Assembly (NCBI RefSeq): GCF_009601685.2
Contig: NZ_CP045701.2
Location: forward strand, 5,766,001-5,830,000
Source: Pseudomonas brassicacearum
GTDB taxonomy: Bacteria > Pseudomonadota > Gammaproteobacteria > Pseudomonadales > Pseudomonadaceae
Reading direction: 5' to 3'
DNA: 64,000 nucleotides
In this document: positions 1 to 9,732 of the stretch, in pieces
How positions within the stretch are numbered: the stretch's first letter is position 1
How the letters are laid out: each line of letters starts with the position of its first letter
Position numbers and translations under genes: made by a program
The notes under the pieces: model-generated
The model's input: only the letters and a program-made list of their open reading frames with translations
Database searches by the model: none
Told to the model about the DNA's origin: nothing

Positions 1-233
1 TTGATGTCGTAGAGCTGTTCCTGGCCGGTGGCGATGATGTGCAACTGAATCGTCGTGTACTTGCCGTTGGTACTCTGGCGCTCGGCCAGGGTCTCGTGGT
101 CAACGGTGGCATGTTTTTCAAGGATCGCGATGATCCGGTCCTTGAAACCCACGCCGGTGTCGCCGATTACCTTGATCGGATAATCCGCGCAGGGGAATTC
201 GATCTTTGGCGCTTTTACTTCAGAGTCTGTCAT
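1..233 (-). CDS. ybeD: DUF493 family protein YbeD (3' end outside window)
   Basis: The reverse strand is open from an ATG at 233 to the window edge, so about the first 77 codons are present. The start reads MTDSEVKAPKIEFPCADYPI and continues with VIGDTGVGFKDRI and a TIQLHIIATGQEQLYDI segment, which is the compact alpha-beta ferredoxin-like fold of the YbeD/DUF493 family. The family has no established enzymatic role; in many gammaproteobacteria it lies between dacA and lipB, and its position just downstream of dacA here fits that order. The gene is read in the same direction as dacA and probably belongs to the same transcription unit, with a hairpin between the two. Confidence 0.85.
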   Translation of the reverse strand, partial: MTDSEVKAPKIEFPCADYPIKVIGDTGVGFKDRIIAILEKHATVDHETLAERQSTNGKYTTIQLHIIATGQEQLYDI

Positions 234-265
234 GGGGTAACGGCCTCGTAAGCCGTGGTAACGCA

Positions 266-299
266 CATGGCCCCGCTCCGGATAGGAACGGGGCCATGC
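266..299 (-). terminator. Hairpin between dacA and ybeD
   Basis: Arms CATGGCCCCG and CGGGGCCATG pair across a loop of about 13 bases. No T-run follows on the minus strand, so this may be a weak terminator, an attenuator or an mRNA-stabilising hairpin rather than a strong terminator. Confidence 0.4.
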
Positions 300-314
300 A
301 GGTCAACACTTCAA

Positions 315-1472
315 TCAGTTGAACAAGCCGTAGAAGAATAGACGGATGCTATCCCACATGCGGCGGAAGATACCACCTTCCTCGACCGCGTCCAGAGCGA
401 TCAGGTCGGCGCTGTGCACCACTTTGTCGTCCAGTTTGACTTCGACCTTACCGATCACGTCGCCCTTGGCGATGGGTGCGGTCAGTTGCGGGTTCATGGT
501 CATGCTGGCAGCGAGCTTCTTGAGCTGGCCTTTAGGCAAGGTCAAGGTCAGGTCCTGGGCCAGGCCGGCCTTGACCTGATTGGTGGTGCCTTTCCAGACC
601 TGGGCCTGGGCCAGTTCGGTGCCCTTCTGGTAGAAGGTCTGGGTTTCGAAGAAACGGAAACCGTAGGTCAACAGCTTCTGGGTCTCGGCGGCACGGGCCA
701 CTTCGCTGTTGGTACCGAAAACGACGGCGATCAGGCGCATGCCGTCACGGACAGCCGAAGACACCATGCAATAGCCGGCCTCTTCGGTGTGGCCGGTCTT
801 CAGGCCATCGACGGTCTTGTCGCGCCACAGCAGCAGGTTGCGGTTAGGCTGCTTGATACCGTTCCAGAAAAATTCCTTCTGGGAGTAGATGGCGTAGTGC
901 GCCGGGTCTTCATGAATGATTGCCCGGGCCAGGATCGCCATGTCGTGAGCCGACGAATAGTGCTCAGGGTTCGGCAGGCCGGTGGGGTTCATGAAGTGGC
1001 TGTTGGTCATGCCCAGGTCGGCCACGGTTTTGTTCATCATGTCGGCGAACGCATCTTCGCTGCCGGCGATGTGCTCGGCCAGGGCGACGCTGGCGTCGTT
1101 GCCGGACTGGATGATGATGCCGTGCAGCAGGTCGCTGACGGACACTTGCGAACCGACCTTGATGAACATCCGCGAACCGCCGGTGCGCCAGGCGTTTTCG
1201 CTGACGGTCACCGGATCGCTTTCACCGATCTGGCCACGACGGATTTCCAGGGTGGCGATGTAGGCGGTCATCAGCTTGGTCAGGCTGGCCGGTGGCAGGC
1301 GCTGGTCACCGTTGTTCTCTACCAGGACCTCGCCGCTGCTGGCATCCATGAGCACAAAGGATTTGGCGGCCAATTGAGGGGGCGCTGGCATCATCTCGAC
1401 CGCGAACGCGGCCGGTGAGAGAAGCAGCGGGACTAGCAGGCAAAGGCGTTTGGCAAAGGTGGTGATGTTCAT
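315..1472 (-). CDS. dacA: D-alanyl-D-alanine carboxypeptidase (PBP5/6 type)
   Basis: This periplasmic DD-carboxypeptidase trims the terminal D-alanine from peptidoglycan stem peptides. The 385-residue product has a signal peptide (about residues 1-24, ending AAFA), the three penicillin-binding motifs SLTK (63-66), SGN (123-125) and KTG (225-227), and a C-terminal PBP5-type beta domain ending in an amphipathic tail (MWDSIRLFFYGLF) of the kind that anchors PBP5 to the membrane face. An upstream in-frame start would add 13 residues before the signal peptide. I chose the ATG at 1472 because GAGAGACGG lies just before it and the signal peptide then begins at the N-terminus. It sits in the minus-strand run with rlpA, mltB, rodA and mrdA, all acting on the wall. 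Confidence 0.97.
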   Translation of the reverse strand: MNITTFAKRLCLLVPLLLSPAAFAVEMMPAPPQLAAKSFVLMDASSGEVLVENNGDQRLPPASLTKLMTAYIATLEIRRGQIGESDPVTVSENAWRTGGSRMFIKVGSQVSVSDLLHGIIIQSGNDASVALAEHIAGSEDAFADMMNKTVADLGMTNSHFMNPTGLPNPEHYSSAHDMAILARAIIHEDPAHYAIYSQKEFFWNGIKQPNRNLLLWRDKTVDGLKTGHTEEAGYCMVSSAVRDGMRLIAVVFGTNSEVARAAETQKLLTYGFRFFETQTFYQKGTELAQAQVWKGTTNQVKAGLAQDLTLTLPKGQLKKLAASMTMNPQLTAPIAKGDVIGKVEVKLDDKVVHSADLIALDAVEEGGIFRRMWDSIRLFFYGLFN

Positions 1473-1639
1473 CCGTCTCTCGAAATCGCTAATGGGACTG
1501 CCCGAAGGCAAACTAAAACAGGCAACCTTCTAACGGGCCGCCGCGTATTTAAGTTGCTCACTCACAACCCTTGCCGGGCTTTTGTTATTCATGGAGCCAA
1601 CAACCTGACCCGCTCCAACCGCAAGCGGGCCTCAATCAG

Positions 1640-2665
1640 TTACTCGGCGCTGACCAGGCTCGGCGAACCGAGATTGGCCAGGCGCACGCTGTTCTGCACT
1701 TGCTGGACTTCATCCGGAGAACCGATCGGCCCCAGGCGCACCCGATGCAGTGTCTGCTGGTTGCGCACGATCGAGCTGATGAACACCGGGGCGCTCACCA
1801 TCGAGCTGAGCTTGGACCTCAGCAGCTCGGCAGCGTCCGGGTTGGCGAACGCGCCCACTTGCAGATACTGGCCAGACGCTGTTGCAGAAGCGTTTTTTTT
1901 TGTGTCGAGCTGAACGGGCACTACAGCCGCCGCGTGCTGCTGCGCCGGTGGCGTCCACTGCTCGACCCTACCGGTGGACGCCGTCACGGTCGGCGCGGCA
2001 TTTTGCGCCACTTTCGGCTCGTTGAGCACCAAAGGCGCCGGACGGCCGCGTTGGGCCCACCATTCCTGCGGGTCAATACCTTCGACCTTGACCCGGGCAG
2101 TGCCGATTTCAGCGTAACCGAGTTTTTTCGCCGCCGCATACGACAAGTCGATGATGCGGTCGGAATAGAACGGCCCACGGTCATTGACCCGCAGGATCAC
2201 GCTCTTGTTGTTGTCCAGGTTGGTCACCCGCACATAGCTGGGCAGCGGCAAGGTCTTGTGGGCCGCGCTCATGCCATACAGGTCATACACCTCGCCGTTG
2301 GCGGTGTTCTGGCCGTGGAACTTGGTGCCATACCAGGACGCCGTGCCCGAGGCCACGTAGCGCTTGGAGTCGGCCATCGGGAAATAGGTCTTGCCCAGCA
2401 CCGTGTAGGGGTTGGCCTTGTAGGGCCCGGTGTGCAGGGTCGGCGTGGCGTCGGGAATGCGCGAGACGTCCACGTCCCACCACGGCGCGCCATCCTTGTG
2501 GGCGCGGTTGATGTCCAGCCCGGGCGTCGCGCGCACGGCGGTGGAGTTTTTCTGGGCCGGCGCGCGGCTGGTCGAACAACTGACGACCAACAACGACAGC
2601 GCGGCCAACGCCACGAGCTTGAGGGACTTGGCTTTCAGGGGTAGATAGGTAGGCATTGCCCGCAT
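1640..2665 (-). CDS. rlpA: Septal ring lytic transglycosylase RlpA
   Basis: RlpA is an outer-membrane lipoprotein that cleaves peptidoglycan strands lacking stem peptides at the septum; this activity was established in Pseudomonas aeruginosa. The 341-residue product has a lipobox ending at Cys30 (LLVVSC), a double-psi beta-barrel around residues 105-195 with the family signature ASWYG and the RVNDRGPF segment holding the catalytic Asp, and a SPOR domain at about 265-340 that binds denuded glycan. The start ATG overlaps the mltB stop (TAATG), implying translational coupling. A second ATG three codons in is also possible. The linker between barrel and SPOR is rich in Ala, Thr and Gln, as expected for a flexible tether. 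Confidence 0.96.
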   Translation of the reverse strand: MRAMPTYLPLKAKSLKLVALAALSLLVVSCSTSRAPAQKNSTAVRATPGLDINRAHKDGAPWWDVDVSRIPDATPTLHTGPYKANPYTVLGKTYFPMADSKRYVASGTASWYGTKFHGQNTANGEVYDLYGMSAAHKTLPLPSYVRVTNLDNNKSVILRVNDRGPFYSDRIIDLSYAAAKKLGYAEIGTARVKVEGIDPQEWWAQRGRPAPLVLNEPKVAQNAAPTVTASTGRVEQWTPPAQQHAAAVVPVQLDTKKNASATASGQYLQVGAFANPDAAELLRSKLSSMVSAPVFISSIVRNQQTLHRVRLGPIGSPDEVQQVQNSVRLANLGSPSLVSAE

Positions 2666-3675
2666 TATTTGACGCCCCGTGCTTTGACCAGCTCTTCAGA
2701 CAGTTGATATACGGCCATGGCGTACATCACGCTGCGGTTATAACGCGTAATCGCGTAGAAATTCTTCAGGCCCATCCAGTACTCGGGGCCTTGTTCGCCT
2801 TCCAGGCGTATCGCGGTGACTGGCATGTCGTCACGCAGCGCATCATGACTCGACCAGCCCAACGCCCGCAACTCCCCGACGGTTTTCGTTGGCTCGATGC
2901 CCTCGGTCAGGCCCTCGTCCACCTGCTCGCCACGCACGTCGGCCCGGCTGACCACCGGCTGGCCGGCTTCCCAGCCGTGGCGCTTGAAATAGCTGGCAAC
3001 ACTGCCAATGGCATCGGTCGGGTTGGTCCAGATATTGATGTGGCCGTCATCGTCGAAGTCCACCGCGTAGGCGCGAAAACTGCTGGGCATGAATTGCGGC
3101 AGGCCCATCGCCCCGGCATAGGAACCCTTGAGGGTCAGCGGGTCGACCTGCTCTTCGCGGGCCAGCAGCAGGAACTCGCGCAGCTCCTTGCGGAAGAATT
3201 CGGCGCGCGGCGGGTAATCGAAGCCCAGGGTCGACAGCGCGTCGATCACCCGGAAATTCCCGGTGTTACGGCCAAAGAAGGTCTCGACGCCAATAATGGC
3301 CACGATGAACTGGGCCGGCACGCCATATTCCTGCTCGGCACGGACCAGGGCCGCCTCGTGCTGGCGCCAGAAGTCCACGCCCCGGGCGATACGCGCCTCG
3401 GTGATGAACATCGGCCGGTACTCGCTCCACTGCTTGACCCGCTCGGCGGGCCGGGAGATGGCGTCAAGGATCGACTGCTTGCGCTCGGCCTCGCGAAACA
3501 CCCCCATCAACTGCTCACCGGCAAAACCGTAGTCGCGGGTCATCTCACCGACGAATTCGGCCACCTGCGGCGAGCCTTCGTATTCGCCCGCCTGGGCATG
3601 CGGCGCACCGCCCAGGAAACCGACCAGGCCGATCCACGGCGCATATCGCGTCGACCAGCCACGCATTGCTTGCAT
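2665..3675 (-). CDS. mltB: Membrane-bound lytic murein transglycosylase B
   Basis: This is a GH103 lytic transglycosylase that cleaves the glycan strand with formation of 1,6-anhydro-MurNAc. The catalytic Glu is in IIGVETFFGRNTG (about residue 131), followed by YAGAMGLPQFMPSSF and the VDFDDDGHINIW segment typical of the family. The N-terminus carries a hydrophobic signal ending near APHAQA with no lipobox Cys, so the product is probably soluble and periplasmic, as for Pseudomonas SltB1. I chose the ATG at 3675 (336 residues) because AAGGTG precedes it at good spacing. A GTG at 3711 inside the rodA end and an ATG at 3666 are alternatives. It lies 17 bases after rodA. Confidence 0.94.
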   Translation of the reverse strand: MQAMRGWSTRYAPWIGLVGFLGGAPHAQAGEYEGSPQVAEFVGEMTRDYGFAGEQLMGVFREAERKQSILDAISRPAERVKQWSEYRPMFITEARIARGVDFWRQHEAALVRAEQEYGVPAQFIVAIIGVETFFGRNTGNFRVIDALSTLGFDYPPRAEFFRKELREFLLLAREEQVDPLTLKGSYAGAMGLPQFMPSSFRAYAVDFDDDGHINIWTNPTDAIGSVASYFKRHGWEAGQPVVSRADVRGEQVDEGLTEGIEPTKTVGELRALGWSSHDALRDDMPVTAIRLEGEQGPEYWMGLKNFYAITRYNRSVMYAMAVYQLSEELVKARGVK

Positions 3676-3692
3676 TGAACTCTTCACCTTAT

Positions 3693-4838
3693 TCAAACCT
3701 GCGCGATCCACTTGCGATGCGTATGAATCGACATCAAAACCCCAAACGCTGACAGTAGTGTCACCAGCGAAGTTCCTCCGTAGCTAATGAATGGCAACGG
3801 CACCCCCACGACCGGTAACAGGCCACTGACCATACCGATGTTGACGAAAACGTAAACAAAAAATGTCATGGTCAGGCTGCCCGCCAGCAACTTGCCGAAC
3901 AACGTCTGGGCCTGGGCGGTGATCACCAGCCCTCGGCCGATCAGCAGCAAATAGATCAGCAGCAGCACGCAGATGCCCACCAGGCCGAACTCTTCGCCCA
4001 TCACGGCGATGATGAAATCGGTATGGCTTTCCGGCAAAAAGTCCAGGTGCGACTGGGTGCCCATCAGCCAGCCCTTGCCGAACACCCCGCCGGAGCCGAT
4101 GGCGGCCTTGGACTGGATGATGTTCCAGCCGGTGCCCAGCGGATCGCTCTCCGGGTCAAGGAAGGTCAGCACCCGCTGCTTCTGGTAGTCGTGCATCACG
4201 AAGTACCACATGGCCACCGATACCGGCACGGCAGCGGCGATGACACTGAGGATCCAGCGCCAGCGCAGCCCGCCCATGAACAGCACGAAGGCACCGCCGG
4301 CCAGGATCAGCAGCGAGGTGCCGAGGTCCGGCTGGCGGACGATCAGGATGAAGGGGATGCCGATCAGCAACAGGCTGATGCACACATGCTTGAGCTGCGG
4401 CGGCAGGGAACGCTTGGACAGGTACCAGGCGATGGTCGCCGGCATGATGATCTTGAGGAATTCCGAAGGCTGGAAGCGGATCACCCCGGGGATGTTGATC
4501 CAGCGGGTAGCGCCCATGGCGTTGTGGCCCATCACGTCCACCACCACCAGCAAGCAGACCCCCACCACGTACGCCAGTGGCACCCAGCGCGCCATGAAGC
4601 GCGGCTCGAGCTGGGCGATGATGACCATCGACACCAGGCCGATGCCAAACGAGGTGGCCTGCTTGGCCAGCAGGTCCCAGTTCTTGCCACTGGCCGAATA
4701 CAGCACGAACAGGCTGCCTGCGGCGAGGGTCAGGAGCAGGATCAGCAACGGGCCATCGATGTGCATGCGCTGCAGCAGGGTGGCACGGCGGCGCATCACA
4801 TCCTCGCTGGAGAGGATCCGGTCGAAATTATTCTTCAC
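3693..4838 (-). CDS. rodA: Rod shape-determining SEDS glycosyltransferase RodA
   Basis: RodA is the SEDS-family peptidoglycan polymerase of the elongasome and works with PBP2. The product is about 381 residues with ten or so predicted membrane segments. Family motifs include the PSEFLKI stretch, RQPDLGTSLLI holding the catalytic Asp region, PESHTDFIIAVMGEEFG and the C-terminal VGVPLPFISYGGTS. The most likely start is a GTG at 4838 (VKNNFDRILSSEDV...), overlapping the mrdA stop by 11 bases. Longer in-frame starts would put rodA deep inside mrdA and add a Pro/Ser-rich tail unlike the family. The tight overlap fits stoichiometric expression with PBP2. Confidence 0.95.
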   Translation of the reverse strand: MKNNFDRILSSEDVMRRRATLLQRMHIDGPLLILLLTLAAGSLFVLYSASGKNWDLLAKQATSFGIGLVSMVIIAQLEPRFMARWVPLAYVVGVCLLVVVDVMGHNAMGATRWINIPGVIRFQPSEFLKIIMPATIAWYLSKRSLPPQLKHVCISLLLIGIPFILIVRQPDLGTSLLILAGGAFVLFMGGLRWRWILSVIAAAVPVSVAMWYFVMHDYQKQRVLTFLDPESDPLGTGWNIIQSKAAIGSGGVFGKGWLMGTQSHLDFLPESHTDFIIAVMGEEFGLVGICVLLLIYLLLIGRGLVITAQAQTLFGKLLAGSLTMTFFVYVFVNIGMVSGLLPVVGVPLPFISYGGTSLVTLLSAFGVLMSIHTHRKWIAQV

Positions 4839-6723
4839 GGGCCGTAGCCTCCGCGCTGATGGGGCTTGCGAATTCGGGCTTGAGCTGGCCGTGCTCATCC
4901 AACAGCCAGGCGTCCATGACCTGGCGCACCACCGGCGCGGCGACGCCGGAACCGGACTCACCGTTCTCGACCATCACCGCCACGACGATCTTGGGGTTTT
5001 CGGCCGGCGCAAAACCGACGAACAAGGCGTGGTCGCGGTGGCGTTCCTGGACCTTGGAGCGGTCGTACCTCTCGCCCTGCTTGATGGCGACGACCTGGGC
5101 CGTACCGCTCTTGCCGGCAATACGGTACTGCGCGCCGATGGCCGCCTTGCGAGCGGTGCCCCGGGCACCATGCATCACTTGCTGCATGCCGTTGTTGACC
5201 TTCTGCCAGTCCGACGGATTGCGCAGGATGATGTCCGGCATCGGGTTCGGGTCCACCGGTTTCTGGCCTTCGATGGTCCTGGCCAGGTGCGGGCGATACC
5301 ACTTGCCCTTGCTGGCCACCAACGCCGTGGCCTGGGCCAGCTGCAAGGGCGTGGCCTGCATGTAGCCCTGGCCGATCCCCAGGATCAGGGTTTCGCCAGG
5401 GAACCACGCCTGGCGCCGGGTGGCGCGCTTCCATTCCCGGGACGGCATCAGCCCGGGCGATTCTTCGAACATGTCCAGGGAGACCTTCTGCCCCAGACCA
5501 AACTTGTTCATGTAGGTCGACAACCGATCGATCCCCAGCTTGTGGGCCAGGTCATAGAAGTAGGTGTCGTTGGACCGCATGATGGCCGTTTCCAGGTCCA
5601 CATAACCGTCGCCGGTGCGGTTCCAGTTGCGGTACTTGTGGTCGTAGTTCGGCAGTTGGTAATAACCGGGGTCGTAGACCCGGCTGGAAGCGGTGATCAC
5701 ACCCGAGTCCAATCCGGCAATCGCCACGGCCGGCTTGATGGTCGATCCCGGCGGATAGAGGCCGCGCAGCACGCGGTTAAACAGTGGCCGGTCGATGGAA
5801 TCGCGCAATTCGGCGTAGGCCTTGAAGCTGATGCCAGTGACGAACAGGTTCGGGTCGAAACTCGGCTGGCTGACCATCGCCAGCACCTCGCCGGTGTTGG
5901 GGTCCAGCGCCACCACCGCGCCGCGCCGGCCGCCCAGCGCCGCTTCGGCGGCCTCTTGCAGCTTGATGTCCAGGCTCAGGACGATGTCCTTGCCGGGGAT
6001 CGGGTCGGTACGCTTGAGCACTCGCAATACGCGGCCGCGGGCGTTGGTCTCGACTTCTTCGTACCCCACCTGGCCATGCAGCTCGGGCTCGTAGAAGCGC
6101 TCGATGCCGGTCTTGCCGATATGGTGGGTACCGCTGTAATTGACAGGATCTAGGGTCTTGAGCTCTTTCTCGTTGATCCGCCCCATATAGCCGACCGAGT
6201 GGGCAAAGTGCGCCCCCTCGGGATAATGCCGCACCAACTGCGCCACCACCTCGACGCCCGGCAGGCGGAACTGGTTCACCGCGATCAGGGCGATCTGCTC
6301 TTCAGTCAGCTCGAACAGAATCGGCACCGGCTCGAACGGGCGCCGGCCCTGGCGCATGCGCTTCTCGAAGATCGCCCGGTCCTCGGGCGTCAGTTGCAGC
6401 ACTTCGACGATCACGTCGAGCACATGCCGCCAGTCGCCGGAGCGCTCGCGGGTCATGCTCAGGCTGAAGCTGGGCCGGTTATCCGCCACCACCACGCCAT
6501 TGCGGTCGAAGATCAACCCGCGGGTCGGCGGAATCGGCTGCACATGCACCCGGTTGTTTTCCGACAGGGTCGAGTGGTACTCGTACTGGATCACCTGGAG
6601 AAAATACAAGCGCGCAATCAGCACGCCGATCAGCGTCACCACGGCAATGGCGCCGAACACGACACGGCCCCGCACCAGGCGGGCGTCTTTTTCGTGGTCC
6701 TTGATGCGGATCGGCTGGGGCAT
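4828..6723 (-). CDS. mrdA: Penicillin-binding protein 2
   Basis: PBP2 is the elongasome transpeptidase that crosslinks the strands made by RodA. The 631-residue protein has one N-terminal membrane anchor (about residues 20-45), a dimerisation or pedestal domain with the PTRGLIFDRNG motif near 66-76, and a transpeptidase domain with STIK (Ser327), SND in the second motif and KSG in the third (AGKSGTAQV). Length and motif order are those of the family. The gene starts nine bases after rlmH stops and overlaps rodA, so the three are probably co-transcribed. Pseudomonas literature often calls it pbpA. Confidence 0.97.
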   Translation of the reverse strand: MPQPIRIKDHEKDARLVRGRVVFGAIAVVTLIGVLIARLYFLQVIQYEYHSTLSENNRVHVQPIPPTRGLIFDRNGVVVADNRPSFSLSMTRERSGDWRHVLDVIVEVLQLTPEDRAIFEKRMRQGRRPFEPVPILFELTEEQIALIAVNQFRLPGVEVVAQLVRHYPEGAHFAHSVGYMGRINEKELKTLDPVNYSGTHHIGKTGIERFYEPELHGQVGYEEVETNARGRVLRVLKRTDPIPGKDIVLSLDIKLQEAAEAALGGRRGAVVALDPNTGEVLAMVSQPSFDPNLFVTGISFKAYAELRDSIDRPLFNRVLRGLYPPGSTIKPAVAIAGLDSGVITASSRVYDPGYYQLPNYDHKYRNWNRTGDGYVDLETAIMRSNDTYFYDLAHKLGIDRLSTYMNKFGLGQKVSLDMFEESPGLMPSREWKRATRRQAWFPGETLILGIGQGYMQATPLQLAQATALVASKGKWYRPHLARTIEGQKPVDPNPMPDIILRNPSDWQKVNNGMQQVMHGARGTARKAAIGAQYRIAGKSGTAQVVAIKQGERYDRSKVQERHRDHALFVGFAPAENPKIVVAVMVENGESGSGVAAPVVRQVMDAWLLDEHGQLKPEFASPISAEATAREE

Positions 6724-6732
6724 GGGGCAAGA

Positions 6733-7200
6733 TTACTTGTGGTAAGGGTGCCCGGACAGGACTGTCCAGGCACGATACAGCTGTTCGCCGATCAATATCC
6801 GCACCAGCGGGTGCGGCAACGTCAACGGCGACAATGACCAGCGCTGATCGGCCCGGGCGCAGACTTCAGGCGCCAGCCCTTCCGGGCCACCGACCATGAA
6901 ATTGACCGTGCGCGAATCCAGCCGCCAGCGATCGAGCTCTACCGCCAGTTGCTCGGTGCTCCAGGGCTTGCCGTGGACTTCGAGGGTGACGATGCGCTCG
7001 TTCGGCCCGACCTTGGCCAGCATGGCTTCGCCTTCCTGGCGGATGAAGCGCGCCACGTCGGCGTTCTTGCCACGGGTGTTGAGCGGAATTTCCACCAGTT
7101 CCAGGGCCAGCTCGGACGGAAGACGCTTGGCATATTCATGCCAACCTTCTTCCACCCACTTGGGCATGCGAGAACCGACGGCGATCAGGCGCAGTCGCAC
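6733..7200 (-). CDS. rlmH: 23S rRNA pseudouridine-1915 N3-methyltransferase RlmH
   Basis: RlmH is a SPOUT-class methyltransferase that uses S-adenosylmethionine to methylate pseudouridine 1915 of 23S rRNA on the assembled 70S ribosome. The 155-residue protein shows the conserved start [15 protein letters not shown], the cofactor-knot segment [13 protein letters not shown], and the end [20 protein letters not shown], which is nearly invariant in the family. The start codon is GTG, with AAGGGACC upstream. It lies nine bases after rsfS, an arrangement conserved in many gammaproteobacteria. Confidence 0.97.
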   Translation of the reverse strand: MRLRLIAVGSRMPKWVEEGWHEYAKRLPSELALELVEIPLNTRGKNADVARFIRQEGEAMLAKVGPNERIVTLEVHGKPWSTEQLAVELDRWRLDSRTVNFMVGGPEGLAPEVCARADQRWSLSPLTLPHPLVRILIGEQLYRAWTVLSGHPYHK

Positions 7201-7209
7201 AGCGGTCCC

Positions 7210-7704
7210 TTATTGCTGGTCTTTGTTGAGCTTGGTGAAGTGCTCATGGGGGTTTTCCGGGCTGTGGTGCGCGGCGCTGGCCGAACGGCTCTGCTCGGCA
7301 CCGGCCCACAGGCGCTCCAGGTCATAGAACTGGCGCGCCGAGGCGGTCATCATGTGCACGATGACGTCGTCCATGTCCAGCAGGACCCAGTCGCTGTCAC
7401 CCTTGCCTTCTTCACCCAGCGGCTTGACGCCTTGGGCCTTGACCGCTTCGCGGACCTTGTCCAGCATCGCGCCGATCTGGCGGTTGGACGTACCGGTGGC
7501 GATGATCATGTAGTCCGTGATGCTCTGCTTTTCACGAACGTCGATCACCTGGATGTCCTGGGCCTTGACGTCTTCCAGGGCCGCCACGGCCACCTTGACC
7601 AGCTCTTCGCCGACCAGTGCCACGCCAGTGTGGGCCTCTACCGGCAGCGGGGCGCTTTTGAACGTGCCTTTGCGCTTTACTTTGTTTACGTCTTTGTCAG
7701 TCAT
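7210..7704 (-). CDS. rsfS: Ribosomal silencing factor RsfS
   Basis: RsfS (DUF143/Iojap family) binds ribosomal protein L14 on the 50S subunit and blocks joining with 30S when nutrients run low. The core domain runs from about residue 30 to 135 and contains VIDVREKQSITDYMIIATG and the WVLLDMDDVIVHMM strand. The product is 164 residues, longer than the usual 105-120. The extra length lies in a basic N-terminal tail (about 25 residues) and a His/Pro/Asn-rich C-terminal tail, both common in Pseudomonas copies and probably disordered. It is followed closely by rlmH. Confidence 0.95.
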   Translation of the reverse strand: MTDKDVNKVKRKGTFKSAPLPVEAHTGVALVGEELVKVAVAALEDVKAQDIQVIDVREKQSITDYMIIATGTSNRQIGAMLDKVREAVKAQGVKPLGEEGKGDSDWVLLDMDDVIVHMMTASARQFYDLERLWAGAEQSRSASAAHHSPENPHEHFTKLNKDQQ

Positions 7705-7775
7705 ATAAAACTCGTTTTGCTCGTATGTTCGGGCGCTTCGCTACACGCATTCACGTGCCTTGAAGCGCGCCTTTT

Positions 7776-8459
7776 TCAGTTCGACGCACGGTAAAGCCCG
7801 TGCGCATCGATGTAGGCCAGGACCGCGTCGGGCACCAGGAAACGTACCGACTTACCGCTGGCCAGCAGTTGACGGATCTGGGTGGCGGATACCGCGAGCG
7901 GCGTCTGCCAGACGAATGCAATCTGTCCGCTCGGCCCTTTCAGGGCCAGCGGGTCGCTCACCGAGCGTGCCGCCAGCAGGTTGCGCAAGGCATCCGGCGG
8001 CTCGCTGTCGGCATCCGGGCGTTGCAGCACCAGGATGTGGCAATGCTGGAGCAACTCTTCCCAGCGATGCCAAGTGGGCAGGCCGCAAAATGCGTCCCAG
8101 CCCAGAAGCAGAAAAACCTGGGCATCAGCGGCCAGTTCGGCGCGCATCAGCTCCAGGGTATCAATGGTGTAGGACGGTTTGTCCCGCTGCAATTCGCGGG
8201 CGTCCACCACCAGCGGCGCCACACCGGCCACCGCGCACTCGACCATCGCCAGGCGGTCCTGCGCCGACACCTGCGGCGTATCCCGATGAGGTGGCCGGGC
8301 GCTGGGCGTCAGGCGTAGCTCATCGAGGGCCAGGGCGTCGGCGACTTCCAGCGCACCGCGCAAATGGCCGATGTGCACCGGGTCGAACGTGCCGCCCAGG
8401 ATACCGATGCGCCGGGGCGGGGCTGTCGTCACTGCGGCTGACGGGTCAAGGTCGCCCAA
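7776..8459 (-). CDS. nadD: Nicotinate-nucleotide adenylyltransferase
   Basis: NadD transfers AMP from ATP to nicotinate mononucleotide in NAD synthesis. The nucleotidyltransferase fold is clear from [13 protein letters not shown] near the N-terminus (the HxGH signature) and ISATQIR-type [10 protein letters not shown] near the C-terminus. I favour a TTG start at 8459, one base after the proA stop, because AGGAG lies ten bases upstream, giving about 227 residues beginning [22 protein letters not shown] at 8495 inside proA and a GTG at 8432 are alternatives. The gene is thus likely coupled to proA. Confidence 0.93.
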   Translation of the reverse strand: MGDLDPSAAVTTAPPRRIGILGGTFDPVHIGHLRGALEVADALALDELRLTPSARPPHRDTPQVSAQDRLAMVECAVAGVAPLVVDARELQRDKPSYTIDTLELMRAELAADAQVFLLLGWDAFCGLPTWHRWEELLQHCHILVLQRPDADSEPPDALRNLLAARSVSDPLALKGPSGQIAFVWQTPLAVSATQIRQLLASGKSVRFLVPDAVLAYIDAHGLYRASN

Positions 8460-8460
8460 G

Positions 8461-9732
8461 TCAGACCGGCTCCTGTCCGCGCAGCTGGCCGTCACCCACC
8501 ACGATGTACTTCTCGCAGGTCAGGCCTTCAAGACCCACCGGGCCGCGGGCGTGCAGCTTATCAGTAGAAATGCCGATCTCGGCACCCAATCCGTATTCGA
8601 AGCCATCGGCGAAGCAGGTCGGGGTGTTGATCATCACCGATGCCGAATCCACTTCAGCCACGAAGCGCCGGGTTTCACCCAGGTTTTCACTGACGATGGA
8701 GTCGGTGTGGTGCGAGCCGTGGCGGTTGATGTGCTCGATGGCTTCGTCCAGCCCGTCGACCACACGGATCGACAGGATCGGAGCCAGGTATTCGGTGTCC
8801 CAGTCTTCTTGCGTGGCCGCAACGGCCTCGATGATCGCCCGGGTGCGCTCGCAACCGCGCAGCTCGACGCCTTTTTCGCGGAACTGGGCAGCCATCGATG
8901 GCAGGAGTTGCTTGGCCACGGCCTGGTCCACCAGCAGGGTTTCCATCGCGCCGCAGATACCGTAGCGGTAGGTCTTGGCGTTGAAGGCGATGCGCTGGGC
9001 TTTCGGCAATTCGGCGTGGGCGCTGACATAGACGTGGCAGATGCCGTCCAGGTGCTTGATCACCGGCACGCGGGCATCACGGCTGACCCGTTCGATCAGG
9101 CCCTTGCCACCGCGCGGTACGATGACATCGACGAACTCGGGCATGGTAATCAATGCGCCGACGGCGGCACGGTCGGTGGTTTCCACCACTTGCACCACGG
9201 CCGCTGGCAGATCGGCCTCGGCCAGGCCGCGCTGGATGCAGGCGGCAATGGCACGGTTGGAATGGATAGCCTCGGAGCCGCCACGCAGGATGGTCGCGTT
9301 ACCCGACTTCAGGCACAGGCTCGCGGCGTCGATGGTCACGTTCGGGCGCGACTCGTAGATGATCCCGACCACGCCCAGGGGCACGCGCATCTTGCCGACC
9401 TGGATGCCCGACGGACGGTAGCTCATGTCGCGGATCGCCCCGACCGGGTCCGGCAGGGCCGCAACCTGGCGCAGACCGACGATCATGCCGTCGATGCGGG
9501 CCGGGGTCAGCGCCAGGCGCTCGAGCATGGCCGGTTCCAGGCCATTGGCCCGGCCGGCGGCCAGGTCCAGCTCATTGGCGGCGGACAACTCGGCACGCGC
9601 AGCGTCCAGCGCATTGGCGGCGGCCTGCAGGGCGCGGTTTTTCTGCGCGGTGCTGGCACGGCCGATGATGCGCGACGCTTGGCGAGCGGCGCGACCCAGG
9701 CGGGTCATGTAGTCAAGAACGGACTCAGTCAT
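8461..9732 (-). CDS. proA: Gamma-glutamyl phosphate reductase
   Basis: ProA reduces gamma-glutamyl phosphate to glutamate-5-semialdehyde with NADPH, the second step of proline synthesis. The 423-residue protein has the aldehyde-dehydrogenase-like fold with [27 protein letters not shown] near residues 110-135, [13 protein letters not shown] near the active centre, the Cys-containing [13 protein letters not shown], and the C-terminal [15 protein letters not shown]. The ATG at 9732 heads the minus-strand run that continues into nadD, rsfS and rlmH. Confidence 0.97.
   Translation of the reverse strand: MTESVLDYMTRLGRAARQASRIIGRASTAQKNRALQAAANALDAARAELSAANELDLAAGRANGLEPAMLERLALTPARIDGMIVGLRQVAALPDPVGAIRDMSYRPSGIQVGKMRVPLGVVGIIYESRPNVTIDAASLCLKSGNATILRGGSEAIHSNRAIAACIQRGLAEADLPAAVVQVVETTDRAAVGALITMPEFVDVIVPRGGKGLIERVSRDARVPVIKHLDGICHVYVSAHAELPKAQRIAFNAKTYRYGICGAMETLLVDQAVAKQLLPSMAAQFREKGVELRGCERTRAIIEAVAATQEDWDTEYLAPILSIRVVDGLDEAIEHINRHGSHHTDSIVSENLGETRRFVAEVDSASVMINTPTCFADGFEYGLGAEIGISTDKLHARGPVGLEGLTCEKYIVVGDGQLRGQEPV

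Noticed and set aside
39..251. 70-codon plus-strand frame at the window start
   Set aside because: Opposite the DUF493 gene, which has the better-supported protein.
414..1418. Long plus-strand open frame (334 codons) opposite dacA
   Set aside because: It is the antisense of a clear dacA gene; Asp/Gly/His-rich composition is that of a shadow frame in GC-rich DNA.
4210..6153. 647-codon plus-strand frame opposite rodA and mrdA
   Set aside because: Runs through two well-supported minus-strand genes and has no recognisable domain; a shadow of GC-biased third positions.
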